Part shown: piece after piece, positions 12,119 through 24,009 of the stretch
Layout: every line of letters starts with the position of its first letter
Position numbering within the stretch: position 1 is the first letter of the stretch
Source of the DNA: Eriocheir sinensis
Taxonomy: Eukaryota > Arthropoda > Malacostraca > Decapoda > Varunidae
Assembly (NCBI RefSeq): GCF_024679095.1
Contig: NC_066517.1
Span: 18,759,600 to 18,823,599 of the forward strand
DNA: 64,000 nt
Reading direction: 5' to 3'
Program-made: the position numbers and the translations under genes
The notes under the pieces: generated by a model
Database searches by the model: none
What the model saw: the letters and a program-made list of their open reading frames with translations, nothing else
What the model was told of the DNA's origin: nothing

Positions 12119-12392
12119 AATGATAGATACAAAAAAATTAGCCCCTGGACTGCAGATTTCCTACAAGAAGACATCACCAAGCTACAGGAATGGAACAAAA
12201 TGTGGCTGCTACAATTCAATGAGGAAAAGTGTTAAGTCATACATCTTGGGAGGGGATATCCAGCATACCAATACCACATGGGAAACACTCCACTATCCAC
12301 CACAGAGGCAGAGATAGACCTGGGACTATATTTTACCAGGCTACCAGTGAAGGCCAAATCCGTGCCAATCGCAGCGGACGGGTTAAAAAAAA
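12119..12392 (+). pseudogene. LINE reverse-transcriptase fragment (non-LTR retrotransposon relic)
   Basis: In the frame starting at 12161 the translation reads LQEDITKLQEWNKMW, then FNEEKC, an in-frame TAA at 12233-12235, then VIHLG, YQYHMGNTPL and EAEIDLG. This follows the well-known stretch after the catalytic site of CR1/Jockey-type reverse transcriptases (LQxDLxxLxxWsxxWxxxFNxxKCKVxHLG ... EEKDLGV). The codon expected to be Lys after Cys is the stop. Upstream, a DTKK-like piece in another frame suggests a frameshift near 12155. Homology fades after about 12386 in an A run. The catalytic YxDD segment is not in this fragment, so it is dead. It directly abuts the 160-bp satellite. Confidence 0.8.
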
Positions 12393-13474
12393 AAACAAGA
12401 ACAACAGCACTCTCATGAACGTCATCTTGCCACCGTGATTTGAGTCTCCACACCTGCGCCGCGATGACTGAACACATAAGGCACGGAAGGTGAGCGCCAT
12501 TAACCTTAATTAATGTCAGGTTGCTTTTCACTTGTTCTTTCAATGCCAGAGAATCGAAGTCCAGCTAAAAGAAAGTCAGTACGAGAACAACTGGTATCGA
12601 AACTTTATTACTCGAAGCTTGAACACCAAAAGTCGTTCTCCATGGAAGTTTTAAAAAGGAAAATAATTTAACGTAATACCAATAACCTTAACACTAAAAA
12701 AAAAACGTAACATATGAAACTTTAATGCAAAAACTTTCATTCAAATAAAACTTTAATATGCAAACAAGCATCATATTCGATAGTTAGGTTAAAGACAAAA
12801 AATATCGATTAACATAAGAATAGTGAAATAATGAATATAAATACAATCTTCAGCACAAAAGTTTGAGAGCTTCAATATGAAAACAAAATCACACCAGAAA
12901 ATTATATCAACAGTACAAACATTGAAATATATACAAATAAACTGAACATCAATTAAAGAGAAAAACATTATAAGAAAGACCTTTAACACCAAATAAAACA
13001 TACAACTCATTTTAACACACGCACACACACACACACCAACAAAAATCTACACAAAGCATACACCACAATGAAATAAAAAAACAAAAAACAAAACGAAAAC
13101 AAAAAACGCCAGCTGCCTTAACCTAAAAAACAAAAGCAAATCAACACTCGAACAATTTTTAACCCCAAACGAATTACTAATAAAAAAAGGATGAATGCAT
13201 TAACTGCCTGATTGAGTTCCTTCCTTTGGGGAGAGAAAGCGGCGGGCAGGTGTGGCCGCCGAGGGTCTCAGAAGGTCACGGGGGAGGCGTTTCTAGTTTT
13301 TCATCATCGTTCTTTCCTCGTCCTTAGCTGCGTGCAATTAAAGTCTCATAATGGAGTTGCTTGTGATTGTTAATTTTTCTGATAACCCTCTGTACACTTT
13401 TTTGTTTGCTTGTTTGTTTTCTTTGTGTCTCGTCTACTTCCTGTTGCCCTTGTTTTGTTTGTTTATTATTATTA
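12393..13474. other. A-rich spacer, no gene recognised
   Basis: AT-rich DNA with many CAAAA/AAACA motifs and a short CACACA run near 13018. A degenerate internal repetition of AACTTTAAT...GCAAAC motifs lies at about 12660-12780. No coding exon is seen. Confidence 0.45.
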
Positions 13475-13550
13475 TTTTTTACAGCAGATGAGTCAGTTCA
13501 AGGGCATATAAAAAGGAGACAAATGTGAAAAAAAGCCCGCTACTCACTGC
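13475..13550 (+). mobile_element. CCCGCTAC-type dispersed element, copy A (partial)
   Basis: It shows the order T-run, ACAGCAGATGAGTCAGTTCAAGGGC, A-rich spacer, GAAAAAAAGCCCGCTACTC. The same order is seen at 22351 and 31455 and, inverted, at 34942 and 63870. This copy ends after CTCACTGC and lacks the GAGAGGTCAATTTCGG end. No coding capacity; class unknown. Confidence 0.8.
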
Positions 13551-14543
13551 TTTCTTGTTTTCTTGTTTTCATTTTTCGTTTCCTTCATGAGCATTTTCCT
13601 TTTATTTTCTCTCATATATCTTTCCCTACTTCCTACGTTTCTTCCTTTCTTTCTCTCTTTCTTCATTCGTTAGTTCGTTCCTTTCTTATCTTTCTTTCTT
13701 CCTTCCTTCCTTTTTTTCTTTCTTTTTTTTCTTTGTTTTTTTGTCTTTCTTTCTCTCTTTCTTTCTATCTTTCTTCCTTCCTTCATTTTTTATTCTTACT
13801 TTCTCTCTTTTTTCTTTCTGTCTGTCTTTTTCTTTCTTTTTCTCTTTCTATCTATCTTTCTTCCTTTATTCATTTTTTCATTCTTACTTTCTTAATTTTT
13901 TCTTTCTGTCTGTCTTTTTCTTTCTTTCTATCTTTCTTCCTTCCTTCCTTTTTTAATTCTTACTTTCTTTTTTTCTTTCTGTTTGTCCATTTTTTTCTTT
14001 CTATCTATTTTTTCTTCCTTCCTTCAGCTCTTTCCCTTTTTTCCCCTTCCTGCTTCCCACTCTTTCACCTTTCCCGCCTTACCTTCCTCCTTAGTATCAT
14101 ATATGTTTTCCTCTTACTCTTAAATGCAAGTTCTTCTTATGATTCAAATATTCTCTTGACAATTATTTTTCCTTCCTTCCTCTCTCCCTCTCTCTCTTTA
14201 CTTCCTGTACGTTAGGTGAGCATTGTATCCTTATCGTGTTCAGCTTCATACATTTATATTTTCGTTTTTGTCAGTCGCACATTATAAAGATCAAGATTTT
14301 CTAGCATATTAGATTTTCTTTTAACAGTGTGATGATATTTTTTTCTTCTCTTTTGCTTTCTCTTCGTTAGTTATCCGTTTCTGCTTTAAATTATTTTTCT
14401 TAACTTCATATTCATCTATTTTTTCTCTTTAAATCTGAGTTCTTTGATTTTGATATTTCATTTTCACACTGCAATGTTTTTTTTCTTTTATTAATTTCTT
14501 TTATTAATTTTCCTGTTTATATCTTTTTTTTGCTTTGTTACTT

Positions 14544-14578
<35 letters not shown>

Positions 14579-15514
14579 ACTGTAATATATTTGTTTACTG
14601 TTTATTTTTCGCTCTCTTGGTCACCGTCTACTTTCTCTTCCTTTCTCCTCCTCCTCCTCCTCCTACTTCATCTTCTTCCTTGTCCTCCTTTGTTTCTGCT
14701 TTCTTCTTCTCGTCCTTTTAATATTTTCTTTATCCTCCTCTTGCTCCGACGACCTTTCTTCCTTTCACTTTCCTTCTCCACCTCCTCCTCCTCCTTCTTT
14801 TTCTTTACTTCTTCCGTTTTTCTTCTTTTCCTTCTTCTCTTTGTATTGCTTTTTCTGCTCTTCGTATTTCTCCTTCCTCCTCTCATACTCCTTCTTCATA
14901 CATTCATTCTTTTCTTCTCCTCTTTCTTCTTTTTCTGTTCTTTCTTCCTTCATACATTCAGCCTTTCCTTCTCCTCCCTCTTTTAATTCTTCTCTTCTTA
15001 GTCTTTCAATACCTCATCTTCGTTCATCCCCTTTCGCTTTTCCTTCTCCTAATCTTTCTTTTCCTCCCCTCCTTCTCGTCCTTCTTCATTCCCGCCTTCT
15101 TAACACCTTCTCCCTCATCTCTTCCTGTTCCTCCTCCTCCTCCTCCTCGTCTTCCTCTTCTTCCCCCTCCTCCTCCTCCTTGACATAAATAGGGCAGTTG
15201 TGAGTGGATGAGACTTTTATCCTCCACTTAAAATATATTCCTTTTCTTTTTTTTCTTCGCTCTCTGTTTCGACACTTCCTCGTAGTATTAGTGTCTGAAG
15301 GAAGGAAGGAGGGAGGGGAGGGGTGAAGGGAGGGAGGAGAGGGTGGGGTGAATAATTAGAGGGGGATAAAGAGAGAACGAGCAACCGTGACGAAGAGAAG
15401 AGACAGGGAAGGTGGGCATTAAGAGGCAGTAACAGTCAGATAAAGTAAGGGGGATACCTCTTCCTCTTCTTCTTCTTCTTCTTCTTCTTCTTCTTCTTCT
15501 TGCTTTTTTTTTCG

Positions 15515-15686
15515 TCTTTTCCACTTTTTTTCTGTTTTTTGATCTGTTTTGTTTTCGTCATTTTGCTTGTCTCTCTTCTTCTTCTTCTTCTTCTTCTTCT
15601 TCTTCTTCTTCTTCATCTTTTTTCTATTCGTCTTTTCCACTTTTTTCTGATCTGTTTTATTTTCGTCATTTTGCTTCTGTCTCTTC

Positions 15687-15733
<47 letters not shown>

Positions 15734-15800
15734 CGCTTTGTTCTTTTTCTCTTCGTCATTTTGCTTTTGTTTCTTCTCTTCTTCTTTCATCTTCTACTTC
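15515..15800. repeat. About 115-bp CTT minisatellite, three copies
   Basis: TTTTCGTCATTTTGCTT, or close variants, occurs at about 15552, 15662 and 15754. Each copy is followed by a (CTT)n tract of different length, so the unit contains its own expandable microsatellite. Confidence 0.8.
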
Positions 15801-15954
15801 TCTTTCTCCTTTTTCTCTCCTTCCACTCTTGTTCTTGTTCTTGTTCTTCTTCATCTTTTCCTTCATCTTTTCCTATTCTTCGATCTCGTTCTCTTACATT
15901 TTTTCTTATTTTCTTTTTGTTTTCCTTATTTTCTAATTTCAGCTCTTTATTTCT

Positions 15955-16655
15955 CCTCCTCCTCCTCCTTCTCCTCTTCTTTCTTCTCTCTCTATTTTCT
16001 TATTTCTCCTTTCCCTCCATTTTATCTTCCCCCTGGTCTTCCTCTTCCTCCTCCTCCTCCTTCGTCTTATCTTCCACCTCATCCTCGTCTGCCTCCTTTT
16101 GTTCTCCTCTTCCTGCTCCTCCTCCTCCTCCTCCTCCTCTGGTCAAGCAACCGTAACACTGAACTAATTTATGAAGTCTTCCTCCTCCTCTTCCTGCTCC
16201 TCCTGCTCCTTCCTCTGCTTCTTCCTTGTGGCCGTCCTTTCTTCCTCCTCCTCCTCCTCCTCCTCCTTCTCCTCCTCCTCCTCAAGCAGTAATAACACTC
16301 ACGTTAGATTATGAATACTCCTCCCTCTTCTTCCTGTTCCTCCTTCCCTCCTCTTCCACCTCGTCGTCCTCCACTACCACCACCTCCTCCTCCACCTTCT
16401 CTCATTTCCATAGTTGTTATGATTATGCTTCTCCACTTTAATACTATTCCCTCCTCTTCCTCCACTTCCTCCTTCCCTTCTTCTTCTTTTTCTTTTTTCT
16501 TTTTCTTTTTTTTCTTCTTCTTTCTCTTTTTCTTTTTCATTTTTTCTTCTTCTTTCTTTTTTTCTTTTTCATTTTTCTTCTTCTTCTTCTTCTTCTTCTT
16601 CTTCTTCTTCTTCTTCTTCTTTTTCTTTTTTTTTCTTCTTCTTCTTCTTCTGTCC
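15955..16655. repeat. (CCT)n and (CTT)n clusters
   Basis: CCT tracts at about 16108-16138 and 16245-16282 sit in partly repeated GTAA-containing units (CAAGCAACCGTAACACT at about 16143, CAAGCAGTAATAACACT at about 16283). A long (CTT)n at about 16570-16650 follows. Confidence 0.8.
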
Positions 16656-16744
16656 ATAAGTTACCTTCAACACAAACTCAAGGGAATGGAATAAGAAATG
16701 AAGGAAAATCACTAGGCAAGATCGATAAGGATGTGTACCCCCCC

Positions 16745-16850
<106 letters not shown>

Positions 16851-17034
16851 TCTGGCTTTAACTTAACCCTTTTCTTCATTCTTTCCTTTCCTGTCTTGTT
16901 TTCCTTCTCTTTTCTGTGTTTTATTTCATATTTTCCCATTCCTTCTTTTCTATCTCTTCCTTTTTTCTTTTCTCTCTTTTTTTTCATTTATTCATTCGTT
17001 CGTTCATTCTTGTCCTTCCTTTCTATTTCAATTC

Positions 17035-17300
17035 TTCCTTCTTTCCTTCCTTCCTTCCTTCCTTTCTTTCTTCCTTTTCTCCTGACTTCGCTCCCTTTCT
17101 TCCTTCCTTCCTTTCTTTCTTCCTTCCTTTTTTCCCTCTAACCTCGCTCCCTTTCTTCCTTCTTTCCTTCCTTCCTTTCTTTCTTCCTTCCTTTTTTCCC
17201 TCTAACCTCGCTCCCTTTCTTCCTTCTTTCCTTCCTTCCTTTCTTTCTTCCTTCCTTTTTTCCTTCTGACCTCGCCCCCTTTCTTCCGTCCTTCCATCCT
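17035..17300. repeat. About 63-bp CTTT/CTTCC minisatellite, four copies
   Basis: The anchor CTCGCTCCCTTTCTTCCTT (or CTCGCCCC) follows a (CTTC)n(CTTT)n block in each unit, at about 17087, 17146, 17207 and 17271. Confidence 0.85.
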
Positions 17301-18044
17301 TCCTTGTCGTTAATGGAAGAGAATAATTTATGTAGATTCAGGTCAACATATTCGCATTCATTTTCTTTCTTCCTTTCTTCCTCCCTTCCTTCTTTTCTTG
17401 ATTCCCTCCTTCCTTCCTTTCCTTACCACGTCTTTCCTTCCCTTCCCTTCCCATAACTTTCCTTTTCTCCACTTCCCTTCCTTTCCCTTTCCCATTATTT
17501 TCCTTTTCTTTTCTTTTCTTTTCTTTCCTTTCGTTTCTTATCGGTTTCTTTCTTTTTTCTTTCATTCTTCCTTCCTTCCTTCCTTTCTTGCTTCCTTCCT
17601 TCCTTCCTCCCTCCCTTCTTTCCTCCCTTTCTCCCTCCCTTCCTTCCTTCCTTTCTTCCTCCCTTCCTTCCTTCCTCCCTCCCTCCCTTCCTTTCTTCCT
17701 CGTCACTCAAGGAAAAAGATAATTTATGGACGTCTCGATTTCTTTGTGTTCATTCCTTATCCAGAAAGACAAAGATCGGTATGAAGCTAATTGCAAGTTG
17801 ATCGCATGATGGAATAAGCTTTTTTTTTTATTTCTTTTCTTTTTTCTCTTTTTCTTGCCTGGGTCTACCGCCTGAGTGGGTTCCAAGGTTCTCATTGGCT
17901 TCCTTGCGAGAGGTTAATTAGTTAGACAGGTAAATACACCTTTTCTCTCCTCCATTACCTTCCTCCTACCTGGCTGTCAGTCTCTCTCCTCCTCCTCCTC
18001 CTCTCCTCTTTCTTTCTTTCCCTCCTCTTTTCCTACTCTTTCCT

Positions 18045-18400
18045 CAGTCGCATTTCATTATCTTTTTGTTTCTCTTTTTTTCTATTTGTTTCCTCCTTCA
18101 TTCCTTTCTTTCTTTCTCTCCTTTCCTTCTTTTTTTCTTCAGTCGCATTTCATTGTCTTCTTGTTTTTCTTGTTTTTCTGCTTCTGTTTCCTCTTTCTTT
18201 CCTTTCCTTCTTTTTATCTTCAGTCGCATTTCATTATCTTTTTGTTCCTCTTTTTCTCTGCTTCTGTTTCCTCCTTCACTCCCCTTTCTTTCTCTCCTTT
18301 CTTTTTTTTTTTTACAGTCGCATTTCATTGTCTTCTTCTCTCCTCTTTTTTCCTGCTTTTGTTTCCTCCTCCTCTCCTCTTCCTTTTCCTCTTTTACTTC
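18045..18400. repeat. 80-95-bp pyrimidine minisatellite, four copies
   Basis: CAGTCGCATTTCATT recurs at 18045, 18140, 18221 and 18315, with TCTGCTTCTGTTTCCTCC-like sequence between copies. Confidence 0.88.
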
Positions 18401-18954
18401 TCTTCTTCAGATTTCCTTAAACTTATTCTTATTCCTCTTTCTCAGATTTCTTATATTTTTTTCATGTATCTTCATTAGCTCTCTTCCTTTGTTCTCCCCC
18501 TTCCTTCCCGCTTTTTCTCCTTTTTTTAACCTACATTTCCTTCTTGTTCCTCCTTCTCTGCTTCCCTCTATTTGGTCATTAATTTCTCCTTCTTCCTTCG
18601 CGTTCCCCTTCCTCCTTCTCCCCTAGCTCTGTCCCCGTCTTCCATCTTCTTCAGCTCTGGTTAAATTATTCAAATCACTTTTTCTTTGCTTAATTTTTGT
18701 TCCCTCATCTGTTTCTATATATTCCTTCTTTTGTTGAATCGCAAACTTTTCTTTATCTCTTATCTTTCTTCACCCTTTTATAACTTCCTTCGCTGACCTG
18801 TATTGCATTCACACGCATATATATCCTTCCTTGCATTCTTTAACCCAGCTCTCTTATCCATCTCTCCTTCTCTATTATCTTTATCGCTTTGCTAACTATC
18901 TTTCTTCACTCCCAGTTAGGTCCTTAGGTTAGGGACACAGACAGACTAACTAAG

Positions 18955-19210
18955 AGCTAAACGAACGGTACAAAAAAAGAAAAAACTTGAGCAAAGGGTA
19001 CAAAAAATATGAATAGAAGAATGAACTCAAAATACAAATAAGTCAGAAGTAGTTAGGAGATAGAAAGACCGAGGAAGAGCTAAAAGAATGTCTCCCTCCC
19101 CTCCCCCCCCAAAAAAAAAAAAAAAAACTAAGCGAAGGGTTAAAAAATATAAAGAAATAAAAAACACAATACCAGGTTCCCAATATAAGTAAGACAAGAA
19201 GTAGTTACCA
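18955..19210. repeat. Degenerate tandem duplication
   Basis: GAGCTAAACGAACGG...GCAAAGGGTACAAAAAATAT is echoed at about 19076-19150 as GAGCTAAAAGAATG...GCGAAGGGTTAAAAAATAT. AAGTCAGAAGTAGTTA likewise pairs with AAGACAAGAAGTAGTTA. An A tract expanded in the second copy. Confidence 0.7.
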
Positions 19211-19429
19211 TAAAAAAAGCAGAATCGTCTAATTTATTCCCTTTTACATTTCTCCCTCCACGCTGCTTCGCTTCCTTCTTCCTTCCCCGCTTCCTCATCC
19301 ATCTCCTCTCCCTCCTCCTCCCTTCGCCTCGTGTTTCCTCTCCTCGCTCTCGTTCACGTTGATTAACCTTGGCTCACCTGTCTCGAAAGGTGAGCCTTGG
19401 ACGGAATCAAGGCTGGGTGCATGCTAGAG

Positions 19430-19443
19430 AGGAGGAGGAGGAG

Positions 19444-19475
<32 letters not shown>

Positions 19476-19549
19476 GGAGGAGGAGGAGGTGGAGGAGGAA
19501 GAAGAAAAAAAAGGGGAAGGTGTCCATTTGCAACGTCTGTGTTGTTCTG

Positions 19550-19633
<84 letters not shown>
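19430..19633. repeat. (AGG)n and (AG)40
   Basis: AGG/AAG trinucleotides at about 19430-19510 are followed by AG dinucleotides at 19552-19633. Confidence 0.95.
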
Positions 19634-19637
<4 letters not shown>

Positions 19638-19987
19638 TAAAAGAGTGGAAGGTGAAGAGAGAGAACAGGATGAGAATCACAAACAACAAAAAACAACAAC
19701 AAGGTGAAGGAAAATACCAAAGAGAAGGAGAGAAAGAGATAAAAAAAGAAATATAAAGACCAGTTGACCTATACCGACGCTATTTGCCGAGTAATGTGCC
19801 ATCAAGTGAAAAAAGGGGAGGAAACGAAAGAGAAAATAACAAAGAAACAGGAAACTAAATGGGTAACAACACAAAAAAATAATAAGAAATAATGTAAAAT
19901 CAAATATCAAGGTGTTTACAAGAGCTTTCACCTTCACTTTTGTCTTTTATGAGGAAATTTTAACTAGCACAAGAAATAAAAAGGGCG

Positions 19988-20074
<87 letters not shown>

Positions 20075-20400
20075 ATATCAGGTGAATTAGTTGCAGCAGA
20101 AGTAGAGGTATTAGTATTAGCATTAGTATCAGTAATAAAAGTAGGATAATCAGTTTTAATATTAGCAGTATTAGTGTTAGTATTAGAAGTAGGATTATAA
20201 GTATTAGTAGTATTAGTATTAGCATTATTATTCTTAGTATTAGTTGTAGAAGTATTAGTATTAGTATTCGTAATAGGAGTAGGATTATTAGTATTAGTAG
20301 TATTAGTATGAATAGTAGAAGAGACTTATTGGTATCAGTACGAGTATTAGTATCAGTATTTGCAGCAGTAGCAGAAATGGGAGTAGTGGTAATAGTCAAG
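19988..20400. repeat. (GTA)n grading into (GTATTA)n
   Basis: GTA trinucleotides run to about 20074 with one GAA interruption. They grade into a 300-bp degenerate field of GTATTAGTATTAG motifs. Confidence 0.92.
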
Positions 20401-20739
20401 AGCGAATACACACAAGACAGCATCACAACCAAACACCAAGTAACCAACCAAGAGCCTCGAGGGAGAACATGACTGGCAACAACAACAACAACAACAACAA
20501 CAACAAGTCCGGCAACAAACAAGGCCTCGTGTCAGGCTAAAAAAACAAATAAAAATAACACCTCTTCCTTAATGGCTCGTTAAAGAGAAATAGCCACCAT
20601 TACCTCCTTGTTCATGACCTTAACACTGCCCATCACCTTAGGCCTACACACGCGGCCTTCCTTCTTGCAGTGCGTGAGTGGAAATAAGAACATGACAAAC
20701 CTTATCAAAATCTTCCATGTGCACCATTAGTTCTTGCCG
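20401..20739. other. Low-copy spacer
   Basis: Includes a short (CAA)n at about 20477-20505. No gene is seen. Confidence 0.45.
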
Positions 20740-21310
20740 AGAGCCGAGAGCAAAGGGAACATCAACGGTACAGATAGGAGGTACAGTGGCTCTTGGAAGG
20801 AAGGGAACATCAACGGTACAGATAGGAGGTACAGTGGCTCTTGGAAGGAAGGGAACATCAACGGTACAGATGCAACGGGTCTGGGTGGACAGGGAAAAAT
20901 CATATAAGTGCGGATAGCAGGTACAGTGGCCTTAGGAACATCACAGGTACAGATACAGAGTGCTTAGGTTGACAGGGAACATCAGAGGTACATAGTATAT
21001 CAGGTACAGTGGCTTAAGGAACATCATAGGTACAGATATAGTGTGTTTAGGTTGACAAGGAACATCAGATAGCAGGTACAGTGGCCTTAGGAACATCACA
21101 GGTACAGATACAGAGTGTTTAGGTTTACAGGGAACATCAGAGGTACATAGTATATCAGGTACAGTGGCTTAAGGAACATCATAGGTACAGATATAGAGTG
21201 TTTAGGTCGACAGGGAACATCAGAGGTACAGATATCAGGTACAGTGGCTTAAGAAACATCATAGGTACAAATATAGAGTGTTTAGGTCGACAGGGACATC
21301 AGAGGTTAAG
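20740..21310. repeat. GGTACAGTGGC minisatellite with higher-order structure
   Basis: Two and a half copies of a 44-bp unit (GGGAACATCAACGGTACAG ... GGTACAGTGGCTCTTGGAAGG) at 20740-20870 pass into longer units built from GGTACAGTGGC, GGAACATCA, AGGTACAGATA and GAGTGTTTAGGTYGACAGGG. The longer units alternate as two variants. A diverged echo (ACAGGAAACATCATAGGTGC) lies at about 21500. Confidence 0.9.
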
Positions 21311-21952
21311 TAGCAGTGTTAACGAGGTTGCATATGCTACTTATTTATGTCACACGTTAATCTTGGGTATTTTCTGCGTTTTTCTGTAAGACTGTTTTTC
21401 TTCAAGAGTTGATAAGACAAGAAGGTGTATCGTTTTGATCGAAGTGCCTGAAGGGAGGCCAGATTTGTCCCCCCTCGGATTGGATAGGGTTAAGACAGAC
21501 AGGAAACATCATAGGTGCAGAGACAGTGATTTCAGCTCGATAAGGAACACAGGAACACACAAAGCTCCCTCGTGCACCCGAAACCCCCGCGCGAGGCCTC
21601 GACACCCGGCCAGTCAGCGCTGCACATCTGGGTTAATTACCGCACCTTGGCTCCCCGGCCCGCGTCACCCAGCCAGCGCCGCGCCAACACCAACAAAAAA
21701 GGAACTAAATTGCGCCTTCCCTCAAGCGTCCGCCTGCCTTGAAAATGGTTGATGAGGCGGCGAAGTTTGTGTTGTACTTTTAGAAAAGATATATATGAAG
21801 AATTGGTACGTGAACTGAATTGACGAAGAAAACTCAACGTCTTCCGCCCAAGCCTTCGCCCGCCTTCAAATTAGTTAGATTCTGAAGTTTTATGCTGCCC
21901 TCTTTACATATCTTTATCTCATTCTATATGTCTATCTATTTATGTATGTATG

Positions 21953-21993
<41 letters not shown>

Positions 21994-22284
21994 GAAGAAA
22001 AGATTGAATTAACGAAGAAAAATAAATACACAGAAGGAAAAGAGAGAAAAAAAAAAACGTTTAGAAGACCTTAACTCTCCCTCAAGGTTAATTTCCGGAG
22101 CTACAAAATGAGGAGAAAAAAGCGAATTAAACAAACTAAATCAGCAGAAGGTGAGAAAGAATGAGTCAAGCAACTTAGTTCAAATGTCTGGCAAGGTTAA
22201 TTACTGAGCGGCGCAGGTGCGTGACACAAGAAGAGAAGAGAGAAAGAAACTACCAGAACACGCAACAGCAAAACAAGAAAACTG
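21311..22284. other. Spacer with a degenerate repeat and (TATC)n
   Basis: A GC-rich patch at 21540-21690 is followed by a loose tandem repeat (CTTCCCTCAAGCGTCCGCC at about 21715, CTTCCGCCCAAGCCTTCGCCC at about 21840). A TATC tetranucleotide tract lies at about 21955-21992. No gene is supported. Confidence 0.5.
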
Positions 22285-22775
22285 ATGGCAGGAAAGGAAA
22301 TGGTAGCAACATAACCATTAGAAAATAAACAGAACCTTATACTATATATATTTTTTTTTTACATCAAAGAAAACGGCTCAAGGGCAACAAAACGAGTGAA
22401 AAAAAGCCCGCTAGTCGCCGCTCCCATAAAAGAGAAAAGTAAAGAGAAAGAAAAAGCCCGCTACTCGCCGCTCCCATAAAAGAGAAAAGTAAAGAGTAGC
22501 CAAAAGAGAGGTCAATTTCGGCATGAGAATTATCCTAACCCAGCATAGCATGATCAAATATAACTTAACATAGCACGATTAAAAAACTAACATAGCACAA
22601 TCAGATAAAACAACACGATAAAGATGGAAGGGAAGGAAGTTATAGCAACATGACCATAAGAAAATAAACAAAACCTTATATAGCATGAAAAGTATCCTAG
22701 CCCAGCATAGCATGATTAAATATAACTTAACATAGCACGATAAAAAAACTAACATAACACAATCAGATAAAAAAG
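22285..22775. repeat. Tandem duplication, one copy filled by an inserted element
   Basis: Copy 1 (about 22285-22615) and copy 2 (about 22622-22775) share GAAAATAAACARAACCTTATA, CCCAGCATAGCATGAT, TAACTTAACATAGCACGAT and CACAATCAGATAAAA. Copy 1 is split by the element at 22351-22520. Copy 2 runs straight through the equivalent point (ACCTTATATAGCATGA), so it preserves the empty site. Confidence 0.9.
22351..22520 (+). mobile_element. CCCGCTAC-type dispersed element, copy B
   Basis: Begins with a T10 run and ACATCAAAG, continues CGGCTCAAGGGCAACAAAACG, then AAAAAGCCCGCTAGTCGCCG and CTCCCATAAAAGAG, and ends GAGAGGTCAATTTCG. A 50-bp internal part (22399-22448) is tandemly duplicated at 22449-22498. 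Comparison with the neighbouring empty copy places the insertion between ACCTTATA and GCATGA. No clear target-site duplication is visible. No coding capacity. Confidence 0.85.
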
Positions 22776-23437
22776 CCTGACGTGAAGTGATGTAAAAATA
22801 AAAGAATATATAAAACGCAAAAAAATATATATAAAGGAGTAAATGAACTTATGATTGAAATAAAAAAATAAAAAACTTATGGAAAGGGACGAGAAAATAT
22901 TAAACTTGAACATATAAAAAAAGTAAAGGAAACAATTTAAAGCCACAAAAAAAGAAAGAAGGAAAAGATCAGAAAAAAAACTTAACATGGAAAACAAAAT
23001 AAAAGAAAGCAACATTAAACCTAAACAAATAAAAAACAAAGAAAACAATAAAAAAACACTAAACAAACATAGAGGAAGTGGAGCTAAGTGTAAGATATAA
23101 TAAAACGAAATACAATGAGAAAGAATGAAAGAGAAAAAAAGTACTGGATTAAAAACAGACAAAACACACACAAAAAAAACACACAAACAAAACAACAACA
23201 ATTCAAACCACCAAAACAGGAGGAAGCAAACCCAAAGTATAAACTACCAGAAAGCAAAATAAACACAGGAAAGGACAAGAGGAAGAGAGACAGAAGAAAA
23301 AAAAACATCAGATACAAACGCCTCTTCTTTTTTCCGGCGCTCTTCCTGGGGGCTCAGACACTCATCAAGGAAGCGCGGAGATGCAGGAAGGGAGGGCGTG
23401 GCGGGGCGGCGTGGTGGTCAGGAATTCGTCAGGTCAT

Positions 23438-23439
<2 letters not shown>
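22776..23439. other. A-rich spacer
   Basis: Strongly A-rich sequence; complementary frames are Phe/Leu-rich artefacts. A short GC-richer patch lies at 23330-23440. No gene is recognised. Confidence 0.5.
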
Positions 23440-23478
<39 letters not shown>

Positions 23479-24009
23479 CGTAACCCTGAGACGCGGCAAA
23501 GCTGACCAAACTCTCCTTCCCTCCCTCCCTCGCTCCTTATCTCCCTCCTTCCTCCCTCTCTCCCTCCTGGCTCTCTGCCCTCATTCCTACTACAGCATCA
23601 TTCCTCCACCTTATTCTTCCACCACCTCCTCTTCCTCTTCCTCCTCCTAATCCACCTCTCTATCGTCCTTGTCTCTTTCTATCATCTCTTCCTTATTTTT
23701 CTACAGTTCACCTATTTCTTCCACCCTCCTCCTCCTCCTCCTCTTCTTCTTTCTCCTCTTTCGTCGTCGTCCTCGTCCTCCTCGCCCTCTTTCCTCTCCT
23801 TCCCCCAGCTCTTCCTAATACATCTTTCTACCGTCTCTTCTTCCTCCTCTTCCATTTTATCTCCCTTCCTCTTCTCTTTTCTCTGCACATATACACAGTT
23901 TCTTATTCTGATGGGTCGGTTTACTTCCTGCTTTTTCATTCGTTTAATATTTCTTCTCTTCTTTTTTCTTGTGTTTCTTCTGCCTTTTTTTAATTCTCGT
24001 AACGTATTC
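23440..24009. repeat. (GT)18 then pyrimidine-rich block
   Basis: GT dinucleotides at about 23440-23476 are followed by about 450 bp of C/T-rich sequence with CCT and TCC tracts. Confidence 0.75.
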
